From the NCBI RefSeq assembly GCF_009649635.1, contig NZ_WJII01000001.1:186001-250000 (forward strand): a stretch of DNA of 64,000 bases, read 5' to 3'. Source of the DNA: Microbacterium sp. SYP-A9085. Lineage in GTDB: Bacteria > Actinomycetota > Actinomycetes > Actinomycetales > Microbacteriaceae. Positions within the stretch are counted from its first letter, which is position 1. Each line of letters opens with the position of its first letter. This document shows, piece by piece, positions 16,746 through 25,631 of the stretch. The notes beneath the pieces were generated by a model. It was not told the DNA's origin, did no database searches, and saw nothing but the letters and a program-made list of their open reading frames with translations. A program made the position numbers and the translations under genes.

Positions 16746-18682
16746 GCGCGGCCGGGATCGGTCGCTCTGACGAAGAGATCCGGCGCACCGAAGTTGCCGG
16801 ACTTCAGCAGGAGTGCGAGCGGCCGCGGACCTGTCGCATACAGCCATGCAACGCCCTCATCGACGCGCTCGCCCACGATGCCACCGGCGATGCCGAGGCC
16901 GCGGACGACGGCGCCGGAGGTCTCACCCCCGGCGACGACGAAGCGATCCACACCACGGTCCCGGAGCCCCGCGGCGATGCGGGCCATCGACTGTTCGAAC
17001 AGCTCCGAGACCCGAGCGGCACCGAACTGCTCGTGGACCCGTTCCAGCTCTTCGCTGTCCACCGAGGAGAAGAACAGCGGTGTGCTGCGCTCCGGCAGAG
17101 ACGCGTACCAGCGCAGGGCATCGCCCGTCATCCTGTCGGCGGTCATCCCGGGCGCGGCGGCCAGTTGGAACGCGGGGAACCCCTGTTCGCGGAAGCGGGC
17201 GACCTGGCGGAGCGTGGATGCCGAGCAGCTTCCCGCGAACACGGCAGCATGTTCGCATGCCCGCCCGTCGAAGGTGCCGCCGCCCTGGGCTCCGGTGAAA
17301 CGGCTGGTCCGCTGCATCCCGAGAGCGAACGCGAGGCCGGCGGCACCGGCGATCAGCGCGCTTGTGGACTGCGCCTCGGCGAGGGTGGCCAGATCGTCGT
17401 CGGTGGTGGCGTCGGCGACGACGAGCGCGTGCTCGTCACGGGGAAGCCTCTCGATCTGGGCGCGGACCGCGTCGACGCCCGCCCGCACCGTCTGGAGGGG
17501 AATCGCGTGCACGGGGAGCCGGCTCTGCGCCGCCAGCAGCCGGGGGACCAGAGAATCCGTCATGGGGTTCAGGGGATGCCGGGCCATGTGCGACTCCTCC
17601 AGCAGCACCCCATCCACGTACAGCCGTCCGGCGTCCACCGTGCGGCCGTGCCGGGGGGAGCTCGGAGTGGTCAGCACCACCCCTGCCTCGAGCCGGTCGG
17701 ACAGCGCATCCAGAACCGGACCGATGTTTCCCGCGGGGGTGGAGTCGAACGTCGAGCAGTACTTGAAATAGATCTGATCCGCCCCGTGGTGCAGCAGATA
17801 CGCGGCGGTCATCAGTGAGCAGTCGACCGCTTCAGATGCTGGCACGGAACGCGTCTTGAGCGCGACGACGATCGCGTCGCACTCCGGCAGTTGAGTCGGG
17901 GGATCTTCGAGGCCGAGCAGCAGCAGCGTACGCAGGCCGGCGGCCCGCAGGGCATCGGCCACATCGATGGCTCCGGTGTAGTCGTCGGCGATCACGCCGA
18001 GAGTCGGGCTCGACTCGGGTCGCACGATGTCGCGGTACAGCGTCGCGGCCGCGCTGACCGGTCCGGCGAACACCGGTCGCCCGAGTCGTTGTTCGAGCTG
18101 CTTCCTAGCAGGGGCGAGAGAGTACTGCGCGAGCACAACGGCATCCGGGTCCGCTGCCGAGGAACCCACCGCCGCCGCCAGATCGTCGACGAGAGCGGCG
18201 AGGTCACCCGCGGTCGCGCTCGCCTTCGCCCCGGCGGCGGTCACACCGCTGACGCGGATCGATCGTCCGCTCTCATCGGCCGCCTCGCGCAGCCTGTGGA
18301 CGCTGTCGCGGAGAGCCTCCTCGAACGATGCGATGAGGAGGAGATGCCGCGCACCCGACCGGATCCCGTCGTCGAAGACGGCGTCATCGGGCGCAAGCAC
18401 GGGGACAGCGCCCCGACGCTGCGCTGCGACCGCACCGTACAGCGAGCACGTCAAGAGCACGCCGTCGGCGCCGTGTCCGACAGCGACATCGATGAGGGAC
18501 TCCATCCGGGACACGAGCGCGGGGTTGAGCCCGCCGCTCGCCTCGGCGTCCACCATGAGCCGGTCGTCGAGGATGTTCCAGATGTCGACTTCGCCGAAGG
18601 CCTCGGATACCGCGGCCTCGGCGGGGGGGATCGCCAGCGGTGTGGCACTGATCAAGGCGATCAGCGGCCTGTCGTGGCTCAT
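16730..18682 (-). CDS. otnK: Fusion of Asp/Glu-racemase-fold domain and OtnK four-carbon acid sugar kinase
   Basis: A 650-residue two-domain protein. Residues 1-220 resemble the Asp/Glu racemase superfamily, with the first catalytic-type Cys in LLTCSLYG (Cys79). The position of the second catalytic Cys reads VVLAQYSLAP, with Gln instead of Cys, so simple racemase chemistry is doubtful. From about residue 226 (LGVIADDYTGAIDVADAL) it is an OtnK/DUF1537 kinase, which phosphorylates 3-oxo-tetronate; GGETSGAVVRGLGI near 600 is the C-terminal nucleotide site. ATG 18682 overlaps the otnI stop (ATGA). OtnK alone is about 420 aa, so the N-terminal domain is a true extension. Confidence 0.85.
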   Translation of the reverse strand: MSHDRPLIALISATPLAIPPAEAAVSEAFGEVDIWNILDDRLMVDAEASGGLNPALVSRMESLIDVAVGHGADGVLLTCSLYGAVAAQRRGAVPVLAPDDAVFDDGIRSGARHLLLIASFEEALRDSVHRLREAADESGRSIRVSGVTAAGAKASATAGDLAALVDDLAAAVGSSAADPDAVVLAQYSLAPARKQLEQRLGRPVFAGPVSAAATLYRDIVRPESSPTLGVIADDYTGAIDVADALRAAGLRTLLLLGLEDPPTQLPECDAIVVALKTRSVPASEAVDCSLMTAAYLLHHGADQIYFKYCSTFDSTPAGNIGPVLDALSDRLEAGVVLTTPSSPRHGRTVDAGRLYVDGVLLEESHMARHPLNPMTDSLVPRLLAAQSRLPVHAIPLQTVRAGVDAVRAQIERLPRDEHALVVADATTDDDLATLAEAQSTSALIAGAAGLAFALGMQRTSRFTGAQGGGTFDGRACEHAAVFAGSCSASTLRQVARFREQGFPAFQLAAAPGMTADRMTGDALRWYASLPERSTPLFFSSVDSEELERVHEQFGAARVSELFEQSMARIAAGLRDRGVDRFVVAGGETSGAVVRGLGIAGGIVGERVDEGVAWLYATGPRPLALLLKSGNFGAPDLFVRATDPGRAWGAR

Positions 18683-19515
18683 ACCCGGTCCCCTTCGATG
18701 GACGTCAGCCACTCGGCGTGCGCGCCGCGGGGTTTCGTGGCCGAATACTCGCATCCGATCCAGCCGCCGTACCCGATCTCCCGCAGCACACCGAAGACGT
18801 GGGGCCACGAGAGCTCGCCGGTACCCGGTTCGGTGCGGTCGGGAGCATCCGCGATCTGGACGTGGCGCAGCACGGGTGCGAGCTCCTTCAGCTTGACGCT
18901 GACCCCGCCTTCCTGCATCTGCGCGTGGAAGACGTCGAACAGCAGGCCCAACCGGTCCGACCCGATGGCGTCGATCACCGTGGCCGCCTGCGTCTGGGTC
19001 GTCAGGAGGAAGCCCGGGGAGCTCGTGTCGTTCTGCGGCTCGACCAGCAGCGAGATCTCGGTGTCCTTCGCGACATCCGCGGCCCACGCGATGTTGAGCA
19101 GAAACTCTGCCCACGCGCGATCGAAGGACACGCCCTCGGGCACGGTACCAGCGACGATGTGAAGCATCGGCACTCCGAGTCCTGTCGCATACTCCAGGCC
19201 GCGTTCCACGCCGTCCTTGAACTCGCCACGGCGTCGGGGGTCGCACGCTATCCCCGTCCGCATCTGCCCGTCCACGCTCGCCGGGGGCGTGTTGATCAAC
19301 ACCATCGCCACGCCTGCCGCCGCGACCATCCGTTCCAAGGACGCAACCGAGTACCCGTATGGGTTCGGGCACTCCACCGCACGGAAACCGGCGGCTGCGG
19401 CTGCGGCGAACCTTTCCGGCATCGGCAGATCGGTGAAGAGCCACTTCAAGTTGGCGGCGAACCGCAGCGGCGGCGGCTCCTGCGACGTGGTCGCGCGAAC
19501 CGTGGTCGGCGTCAT
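18679..19515 (-). CDS. otnI: OtnI-like 2-oxo-tetronate isomerase (hydroxypyruvate isomerase family)
   Basis: A 278-residue TIM-barrel protein. RFAANLKWLFTDLPMPERF followed by AAAAGFRAVECPNPYGY is the hydroxypyruvate isomerase/OtnI opening. Metal-site residues are visible in LLVEPQND, LLFDVFHAQM, HVQIADAPDR and GWIGCEYSA. With OtnK and OtnC it would isomerise 2-oxo- to 3-oxo-tetronate. It overlaps the kinase gene by 4 bp and begins 6 bp after the upstream dehydrogenase stop. The first 17 residues are an extra tail. Confidence 0.88.
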   Translation of the reverse strand: MTPTTVRATTSQEPPPLRFAANLKWLFTDLPMPERFAAAAAAGFRAVECPNPYGYSVASLERMVAAAGVAMVLINTPPASVDGQMRTGIACDPRRRGEFKDGVERGLEYATGLGVPMLHIVAGTVPEGVSFDRAWAEFLLNIAWAADVAKDTEISLLVEPQNDTSSPGFLLTTQTQAATVIDAIGSDRLGLLFDVFHAQMQEGGVSVKLKELAPVLRHVQIADAPDRTEPGTGELSWPHVFGVLREIGYGGWIGCEYSATKPRGAHAEWLTSIEGDRV

Positions 19516-19521
19516 CGCTTC

Positions 19522-20490
19522 CTATCCGTTCACTCGGTTCACCGGCGCTCTTCCGGCGAAGAAGTCGATGACCTGCTGCGCGGCGCACGTCTCCATCCGC
19601 CGGCGCGCCTGCGCCGTCGCTCCGGCGATGTGAGCAGTGAGCAGGAGGTTCGGTGCCCGCAGCAGCGGATCTGAGGGGGCGATCGGCTCGCACTCGATCA
19701 CATCGAGTGCGGCCCCGGCGATCTGCCCCGAATCAAGCGCCCGAACCAGATCATGCTCGTTCACGACTCCGCCGCGGGATGTGTTCACCAGGAATGCCGA
19801 CTTCTTCATCCGCCGCAGCGCGTCGTGGCCGATGAGGTTCCTCGTGTCGTCCGTCAGGGCCAGATGCAACGACACGAAATCCGATTGTGCGAGCAGGTTA
19901 TCGAGGGTCACGGACCGGACGCCTGCGTCCGCCATGACCTGCGCACTGACCCACGGGTCGTAGCCGATGACCGACATCCCGAGGGCGGCGGCGCTGCGTG
20001 CGACGGAACGGCCGATCTTGCCCACCCCGACGACTCCGAGCGTCGCGCCCGCGAGTTCGACGCCACTGCCCTGGTTCCACTCCGCACGTGCCGTCGCGGT
20101 GATGTTCGCCGGCAGATCCCGCGCCAGGCTGAGAAGCAGGCCGAGGGTCAGCTCCACCACAGACTGCTCGTTCGCGCCGGGCGTGTTGCACACGACGATC
20201 CCCTGCGCGCTGGCGGCGGCGAGATCGACGTTGTCATAGCCGGCCCCGGTGCGCGCCACGATCTGCAGTCCCTCGACGGACGTCAGATCGGCCGCGGTGA
20301 GCGGTTCTGTTCCGAGGATCAGGGCATCGGATCGCCGCACCTGCTCGCGGAGGGGGGTGCGTGTCCCTCGCCGCAGCACCTCCGAGGAGTATTGGACGTC
20401 GAATCCCGCGTCCAGGAGGAGCCGCTCGGCCGCGCCTCCGGCGTGGAGGTAGCCGGTGGTGACGGTGACGCGCCTACGATTCGATCGCAT
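19522..20490 (-). CDS. D-isomer 2-hydroxyacid dehydrogenase (phosphoglycerate dehydrogenase-like)
   Basis: A 322-residue NAD-dependent dehydrogenase. GVVGVGKIGRSVAR is the NAD-binding motif (about 150). Catalytic residues lie in NTSRGGVVNEHDL (Arg region), DVIECEPIAPSDPLL (Glu) and LLLTAHIAGAT (His). Relatives oxidise 2-hydroxy acids to 2-oxo acids, which would supply 2-oxo-tetronate to the adjacent OtnI. It lacks the regulatory C-terminal domain of SerA. ATG 20490 is chosen because GGAG lies 7 bases upstream; it overlaps the MBL gene by 17 bp. Confidence 0.87.
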   Translation of the reverse strand: MRSNRRRVTVTTGYLHAGGAAERLLLDAGFDVQYSSEVLRRGTRTPLREQVRRSDALILGTEPLTAADLTSVEGLQIVARTGAGYDNVDLAAASAQGIVVCNTPGANEQSVVELTLGLLLSLARDLPANITATARAEWNQGSGVELAGATLGVVGVGKIGRSVARSAAALGMSVIGYDPWVSAQVMADAGVRSVTLDNLLAQSDFVSLHLALTDDTRNLIGHDALRRMKKSAFLVNTSRGGVVNEHDLVRALDSGQIAGAALDVIECEPIAPSDPLLRAPNLLLTAHIAGATAQARRRMETCAAQQVIDFFAGRAPVNRVNG

Positions 20491-21262
20491 CTGAACTCCG
20501 AACTGACACAAGAGCGGGATCCCGGTCGTTGATGGCGATGACAAGCGGCTCCTCATCGCGGCGGTGGTGGAACTGCATCTGGGCGGTCTGGGCCCTCTCC
20601 CGTCGCCAGCCGTCCTCCGACAGGCTGCACAGGACGTCGTGGCCCGGGACCACGCGCGCCCCGGCGCCGGAGGCGATGTCGTTGATCCTCGTGATGCTGT
20701 CGGCGGCGACCTGCCTGTCCAGCGCAGAGTCGATCACTCGGGCACCGAGCTCTCGGACGTTCTTGGCCGCGTCCCCGACGAAAAGGAGGGGACCCCGGGT
20801 CGTTTCGGCCAGGAACGCGACGTGTCCCGGAGTGTGGCCCGGAACTTCGCACGCCCGGATGCCGGGAAGGATTTCGCCGTCGCCGTCGATGAGTCGCAGC
20901 GCGGATTCCGGCTCGCCGAGTGCCGCCAGCAGCGGCTGCGAGACGAACGGGACATCCATCGGCTGTCGACGCGCCCACGAGAACTCGGCCCGCCCGATCC
21001 ATCGCCGTGCGCGAGGGAACATGCTGACGCATCCGACGTGATCCCAGTGGGAATGGGTCAGGAGAACATCGGTGACGTCTGCGGGGGCAAGCCCGTGCGC
21101 GGCGAGGCCGTGCACGATCAGTGGCACGTAGGACGGCGGCCCGGTGTCGACCAGCACGGCGCTGTCGCCGTCGTGGAGCAGCCACACGCTGCTCCATCCG
21201 AACGAGCCGTGCGTCGCCGTCTTGCCCGGGAAGCCGTCGACGATCGGATGAGCGTCATACAT
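20474..21262 (-). CDS. MBL-fold metallo-hydrolase
   Basis: A 262-residue metallo-beta-lactamase-fold enzyme. The metal motif HSHWDHVG (HxHxDH) is intact near residue 70. Other ligand histidines lie in EVPGHTPGHVAF, Asp in LLFVGDAAK and the last His in VVPGHDVLC. The architecture is like AHL lactonases and other ester or lactone hydrolases. In this operon it could open a sugar-acid lactone, but that is inference. A run GGAAAGGA directly before the start gives the ribosome-binding site; it sits 68 bp after the amidohydrolase stop. Confidence 0.85.
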   Translation of the reverse strand: MYDAHPIVDGFPGKTATHGSFGWSSVWLLHDGDSAVLVDTGPPSYVPLIVHGLAAHGLAPADVTDVLLTHSHWDHVGCVSMFPRARRWIGRAEFSWARRQPMDVPFVSQPLLAALGEPESALRLIDGDGEILPGIRACEVPGHTPGHVAFLAETTRGPLLFVGDAAKNVRELGARVIDSALDRQVAADSITRINDIASGAGARVVPGHDVLCSLSEDGWRRERAQTAQMQFHHRRDEEPLVIAINDRDPALVSVRSSDAIES

Positions 21263-21330
21263 TCCTTTCCCCCTTTCCTGTCATCTCCTCGCGGGCGCGG
21301 CGGCAGCGCGTCCGTGCAGCCACGCGGGTT

Positions 21331-22638
21331 TCACGCGTGTCCGGCATCGGCCCCGTCCGGCGTACGGAGGCCAGGCGGCGCGACGATGAGTTCGCCGCCC
21401 TGCATCACGAGACTCGGAGCCCGCAGCAGCGTGATGTCCTCCAGCGGATCGCCCGGGACGGCGATGATGTCGGCGAGCTTGCCCGGCTCGATCGTCCCGA
21501 CCAGATGGTCGGTGCGCATCACCTGGGCGCCGGAGCGCGTGCCGGCGGTGATCGCCTCTCCCGCCGACATCCCCCAGCGCGTGGCGAGTTCGAATTCGAG
21601 CGCCATGGCTCCTTGCGGATGCGTTGGCCAGCCGATGTTGTCGCTGCCGAGCGCGTATTTGACACCCGCGGCGAGACCCCTCGCGAAATCGGTGCTGATC
21701 GCCTCGACGTGGCGCGCGAAAGCCTCCTTCTTCCACGCGGGATAGCCGAACTCGTCGGCGGCGGCGTGATGCAGGTAAGGGTGCGACAGAGTGGTCACGA
21801 CCCAGTTGCCGGCCTCCGCGATGCGCTCGCGGGTGGCGTCCGTGATGCCGAAACCGTGCTCGATGATGTCGACCCCTCCGTCGAGGGCGAGCTGCACCTG
21901 GCGATCCCCGATGCAATGCGCGCTGACCTGCAGGCCGTTCAGGTGCGCCTCATCGGTGACCGCTCGGATCTCCGCGAGCGTGAACCCCGGTGACTCGTTG
22001 TAGGGATCTTCGCCCCAGGGACGGAAGCGATCGCCCAGCGCACCCTTCGACACGCCGATCTTGATCACGGTGGCGCCCTGGCGGATCCGGGTCCGGACCA
22101 TCTTGCGGCACTCGTCCGGTCCGTCGGCGATGATGCCCTGCTGCTCGATCCAGGCGAGCGGCACGTTGAAGTGATCCCACGTGCCGGCCGTGGAACAGAT
22201 GAAGTCTCCCGAGACCTCGAGACGAGGCCCAGAGATCATCCCCTCCCGCAGCACGCGACGCACGTCGGGGCCGACGGCGGAGCCCAGGCAGCGGGCCGAG
22301 GTGATGCCGGCCTCGAGCATCCGCCGGGCTTCGCCCGCGGCACGCAGCGCTCGATAGGAGAGGGACTCGAAGCGCATCGTGTTCGAGACGTCGCTGGGCA
22401 CGCCGAAGAAGTGCATGTGGGCGTCGATCATTCCGGGGACGAGGGTCCCGTCGCCGAGGTCGACGACAGCCGCATCCTCGGCGAGCGCCGGATCATGCCG
22501 GGAGCCGACGGCGACGATCTTCTCACCCTCCACGCGTACCGCGACGTCTGACCTCACCCCCCCATTGCCGTCGACGAGCCCGGCGGCTCGCAGCACCCAG
22601 CTGCGTGCGCTGCCGGGTTCGGGAGGAAGCTGACTCAT
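21331..22638 (-). CDS. Amidohydrolase family protein (prolidase/imidazolonepropionase-like)
   Basis: A 435-residue metal-dependent hydrolase. PGMIDAHMHFFG near residue 68 is the first metal-site HxH. A carboxylated-Lys-type position occurs in ATVIKIGVSKG, histidines in LQVSAHCIGDR and IIEHGFG, and the catalytic Asp in YALGSDNIG. The C-terminal GTIEPGKLADIIAVPGDPLE is typical of the group that includes dipeptidases and imidazolonepropionase-like enzymes. Likely cleaves an amide or lactam bond of the imported substrate (inference). It overlaps the RidA gene by 4 bp (ATGA). Confidence 0.87.
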   Translation of the reverse strand: MSQLPPEPGSARSWVLRAAGLVDGNGGVRSDVAVRVEGEKIVAVGSRHDPALAEDAAVVDLGDGTLVPGMIDAHMHFFGVPSDVSNTMRFESLSYRALRAAGEARRMLEAGITSARCLGSAVGPDVRRVLREGMISGPRLEVSGDFICSTAGTWDHFNVPLAWIEQQGIIADGPDECRKMVRTRIRQGATVIKIGVSKGALGDRFRPWGEDPYNESPGFTLAEIRAVTDEAHLNGLQVSAHCIGDRQVQLALDGGVDIIEHGFGITDATRERIAEAGNWVVTTLSHPYLHHAAADEFGYPAWKKEAFARHVEAISTDFARGLAAGVKYALGSDNIGWPTHPQGAMALEFELATRWGMSAGEAITAGTRSGAQVMRTDHLVGTIEPGKLADIIAVPGDPLEDITLLRAPSLVMQGGELIVAPPGLRTPDGADAGHA

Positions 22639-23036
22639 CGCTCACCGCCCAGGACGGCGGTGGCCTCGATCTCCACGAGCCATTCGCGATTGCCGAGCCC
22701 GCCCGCGACGATGGCGGTTGTGGCCGGATACGGCGCGGGGAGGACTCGCTTGCGAACCTCCATGACCGCGGGCAGGTCGGAGCGATCCGTGATGTAGACC
22801 ACGATCCGGCAGACATCCGCGAGTGTGCCGCCGGCGGCCTCCACGAGGGCCTTGATGTTTCCGAGGACCTTTTCCGTCTGGGCGGTGATGTCACCGGGGG
22901 CGACGGTCGTCCCGTCCTCCGCCTGCGGCGTCTGCCCCGAGATGTGGAGCATCCGACCGACCGGCGTGAGGGTGGACTGGGACATGGGTGCGGGTGTGTC
23001 GAAGACCCCTGCGGCCTTGACGGCGGAGTACGGCAT
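22635..23036 (-). CDS. RidA family protein (enamine/imine deaminase-like)
   Basis: A 133-residue YjgF/YER057c/UK114 protein. The block near residues 99-110 has VRKRVLPAPYPATTAIVAGG, where the family's substrate-binding Arg is usually found; WLVEIEATAVL follows. RidA removes reactive imine intermediates, which suits a pathway that handles amino-group chemistry. First gene of the otn operon, behind a well-formed promoter (TTGACC-N17-GATAAT). Some members of this family act as specific hydrolases, so a direct catabolic role is possible. Confidence 0.88.
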   Translation of the reverse strand: MPYSAVKAAGVFDTPAPMSQSTLTPVGRMLHISGQTPQAEDGTTVAPGDITAQTEKVLGNIKALVEAAGGTLADVCRIVVYITDRSDLPAVMEVRKRVLPAPYPATTAIVAGGLGNREWLVEIEATAVLGGER

Positions 23037-23066
23037 GGTGGGAACCTTTCATCGTCGATGAACCCT

Positions 23067-23103
23067 TAATTTATATTATCTTATGTGTCGGGATTGCGGT
23101 CAA
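23067..23103 (-). promoter_or_regulatory. Promoter of the RidA-otn operon with overlapping operator-like motif
   Basis: On the minus strand TTGACC (23103-23098) and GATAAT (23080-23075) are spaced 17 bp. The -35 overlaps the stop codon of the preceding transporter gene. The motif AAGATAATATAAATTA (23082-23067) covers the -10 and matches the one upstream of the polar ABC operon at 15 of 16 bases, so it is likely bound by a regulator. Confidence 0.7.
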
Positions 23104-24656
23104 TCCTCGCCTGATGACCCGAGATAGAGCTCGGCGACGCGCGGATCCGCCAGCAACTCGCTGCCCGTGCCCGTGTGGGCGTTCGTGCCCTCGGCCAGGA
23201 CGTAGGCCCGATCGCAGATCTCCAGTGCGCGCCGGGCGTTCTGCTCGACCATCATGATCGCCACGCCCGCCCCCTGAATCTCCTTGATGCTCTGGAACAG
23301 CTCTTCCTGCCTGTGCGGCGACAGCCCGGCCGACGGCTCGTCCAGAAGCAGGACGCGCGGCTCCATCATGAGCGCGCGTGCCATCGCCAGGGACTGCCGC
23401 TCACCGCCCGACAGCGAATCGGCCATCTGACCCCCGCGACCCTGAAGTGCGGGAAACAGCGCCTCGACGAACGCGACCCGCTCTGCCCAGCGCCTGCGCG
23501 CGAGATAGAGGCCCATCCTCAGGTTCTCGTGGACCGTCAGCCGGCCGAACACATTCGCGTACTGCGGAACGATGCCGATCCCACGACGGACCAGTTCGTG
23601 CGCCGCGAGGCCGCGGATGTCGGACCCGAGCAGCGTCACGGCGCCGCTGCGCACCGGCAGCATCCCGAACGCCGCCTTCAAGAGTGTGGATTTCCCGGCT
23701 CCGTTGGGGCCGATGAGCGTCACGAGCTCACCCTCCCGCAGGTCGACGCTCAGCCCGCGCAGGATGTCGAGATCTGGAGAGTACCCGGCCGTCAGATCGG
23801 CGATCTCCAGCACTTTCGGGGCGTGGCCGCGGTCGTGCGCACCCGGCAATCCGGACAGCGAGTGCGCGGCGTCGCTGGATCGGCCCAGGTACGCATCGAT
23901 CACGCGTTCGTCCCGGAGCACCTCCTCGGGGGTCCCCTGCATGATGAGCCGACCGCGATCCATGCACATGACGTGATCGCTGACCCGGGCGATCGAGAGC
24001 ATGTCGTGCTCGATGATCACGATCGTCATGCCCCGGTCGCGCAGCTGCCGGAGGCGCTCCATGATGAAGTCGCGCAGAACCGGATTGACGCCGGCCAGCG
24101 GCTCGTCCAGCAGGAGCACCCTCGGCTCCGCCATCAGGGCTCGAGCGATCTCCAGCAGACGACGTTGCCCCCCGCTGAGCACTGCGGCCTTCTCCCCGGC
24201 AAGGTGGTCGAGCCTGAACTCGCGGAGGAGCTCATGCGCTCGCGTCTCCAGGCTCCGGTTCTGCCTCCGCCACAGCCACGAAAGCAGGGCTGCGCCGATC
24301 TTCTCGCCGATCTGGCCGGCCGGTGAGACGAGCATGTTCTGCAGGACCGTCATCTCCAGCAGCGGCCGGGTGGCCTGGAATGTCCGGATCATGCCGGTGC
24401 GGGCAATGGCGTGTGCACGCTTGTTGCTGACGTCTGTCTCGTGAACACTCCACACGCCCGCGTCCGCACGGTCGAAGCCGCTGAGCAGATTGAAGAGGGT
24501 CGATTTGCCCGCGCCGTTCGGCCCGATGAGCCCGGTCACGATGCCCCCGCGGATCTCCAGTCGCTCGATGTCGACCGCGGTGATCCCGCCGATCCGACGG
24601 ATCAGCCCCGAGCCGGCCACCGCGATGTCGATGGGCTGCACTCCGGTGACGCTCAT
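23100..24656 (-). CDS. Branched-chain amino acid-type ABC transporter, fused LivG-LivF ATPases
   Basis: A 518-residue protein joining two complete ABC ATPases that are normally separate. Domain 1 (about 10-260, LivG-like): Walker A LIGPNGAGKSTLF, signature LSGGQRRLLEIARAL. Domain 2 (about 285-515, LivF-like): Walker A LIGPNGAGKSTLL, signature LSGGERQSLAMARAL, then VLLLDEPSAGLSP. A linker of roughly 25 residues connects them. It powers import with LivH/LivM. ATG 24656 overlaps the livM stop (ATGA). The frame is unbroken, so this is a genuine fusion rather than two missed genes. Confidence 0.92.
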   Translation of the reverse strand: MSVTGVQPIDIAVAGSGLIRRIGGITAVDIERLEIRGGIVTGLIGPNGAGKSTLFNLLSGFDRADAGVWSVHETDVSNKRAHAIARTGMIRTFQATRPLLEMTVLQNMLVSPAGQIGEKIGAALLSWLWRRQNRSLETRAHELLREFRLDHLAGEKAAVLSGGQRRLLEIARALMAEPRVLLLDEPLAGVNPVLRDFIMERLRQLRDRGMTIVIIEHDMLSIARVSDHVMCMDRGRLIMQGTPEEVLRDERVIDAYLGRSSDAAHSLSGLPGAHDRGHAPKVLEIADLTAGYSPDLDILRGLSVDLREGELVTLIGPNGAGKSTLLKAAFGMLPVRSGAVTLLGSDIRGLAAHELVRRGIGIVPQYANVFGRLTVHENLRMGLYLARRRWAERVAFVEALFPALQGRGGQMADSLSGGERQSLAMARALMMEPRVLLLDEPSAGLSPHRQEELFQSIKEIQGAGVAIMMVEQNARRALEICDRAYVLAEGTNAHTGTGSELLADPRVAELYLGSSGED

Positions 24657-25630
24657 GCTCGCCTCCCGATCGTTCCGAGAATTCCGCGAGGCAGGAAGGC
24701 CACCAGTGCGAGCAGGCCCAGTCCCACCAGGACGAACCGGAACACGCCGACGTCCGCGTCCCCGATGATGTCGGACGATATGGCCCCCGATTCGACGCCC
24801 GAACGCAGGATGCTGTCGAACGCCGAGAGCACGAGCCAGAACACGACGGCTCCGAGCGCGGGGCCCCATGTCCGCCCGACCCCGCCGAGCATGAGCGCCG
24901 CATAGGCGAAGAACGTGACCTCCGGCATGAAGGCCTCCGTGCTGACCGCCTGCTGACTCAGCGCCAGGACCACGCCGGCGGCGGAGCCGAACAGTCCTCC
25001 GATCAGCAGACTCTGCAGCTTCAGGCCGAAGACGTTCTTGCCGACGGATCTGGCCACGTACTCGTCCTCGCGCACGGAGATGATCACCCGTCCCCACGGG
25101 CTGCGCATCAGACCGAAGACAATGACGGTGCCCATGAGCACGAGCCCCCACGCCCAGGCCATCACCCACAGCGTGGACTCGTCCCAGCGCAGCACGCCGA
25201 CGCCGTAGTATCCCCGCGGAATCGGATTGAGCGCGTAGAAGGCGTCGGCGAAGCGCTGGATGCCGTTCACACCCTTGGTGACCGGTGCCGCGATATCGGA
25301 TCGGAAGAACAGTCTGAGGATCTCCGCCGCGGCGATCGTGCAGATCGCGAGATAGTCGCCTCGCAGGCGCAGGGTGGGAATTCCCAGCATGAGCGAGAAC
25401 ACGATCGACAGGATCACCGCGACCAGCAAGCCCGCCCAGATCGGGCCCCCGAAGGCCACCGTGACGGCGACGCCATAGGCTCCGAGCATCATGTAGCCGG
25501 CCTGCCCGAAATTGATGAGCCCGGTGTAGCCGTAGTGGACATTCAGGCCGATCGCGGCGAGCGCGTACGCAGCCGCGCCGGGACCGACGGCATTGCGCAG
25601 CGCATCGGCGAGGATCTCCCAGACGCTCAT
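24653..25630 (-). CDS. livM: Branched-chain amino acid-type ABC permease LivM
   Basis: A 325-residue permease with about 8-9 membrane helices. LNVHYGYTGLINFGQAGYMM near residue 30 is the LivM signature, and SPWGRVIISVREDEYVARSV is the cytoplasmic EAA-type loop that contacts the ATPase. Pairs with LivH as the membrane pore. One base separates its ATG from the livH stop. True substrate unknown; such systems also import urea, amides or aromatic acids. Confidence 0.92.
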   Translation of the reverse strand: MSVWEILADALRNAVGPGAAAYALAAIGLNVHYGYTGLINFGQAGYMMLGAYGVAVTVAFGGPIWAGLLVAVILSIVFSLMLGIPTLRLRGDYLAICTIAAAEILRLFFRSDIAAPVTKGVNGIQRFADAFYALNPIPRGYYGVGVLRWDESTLWVMAWAWGLVLMGTVIVFGLMRSPWGRVIISVREDEYVARSVGKNVFGLKLQSLLIGGLFGSAAGVVLALSQQAVSTEAFMPEVTFFAYAALMLGGVGRTWGPALGAVVFWLVLSAFDSILRSGVESGAISSDIIGDADVGVFRFVLVGLGLLALVAFLPRGILGTIGRRA

Positions 25631-25631
25631 G

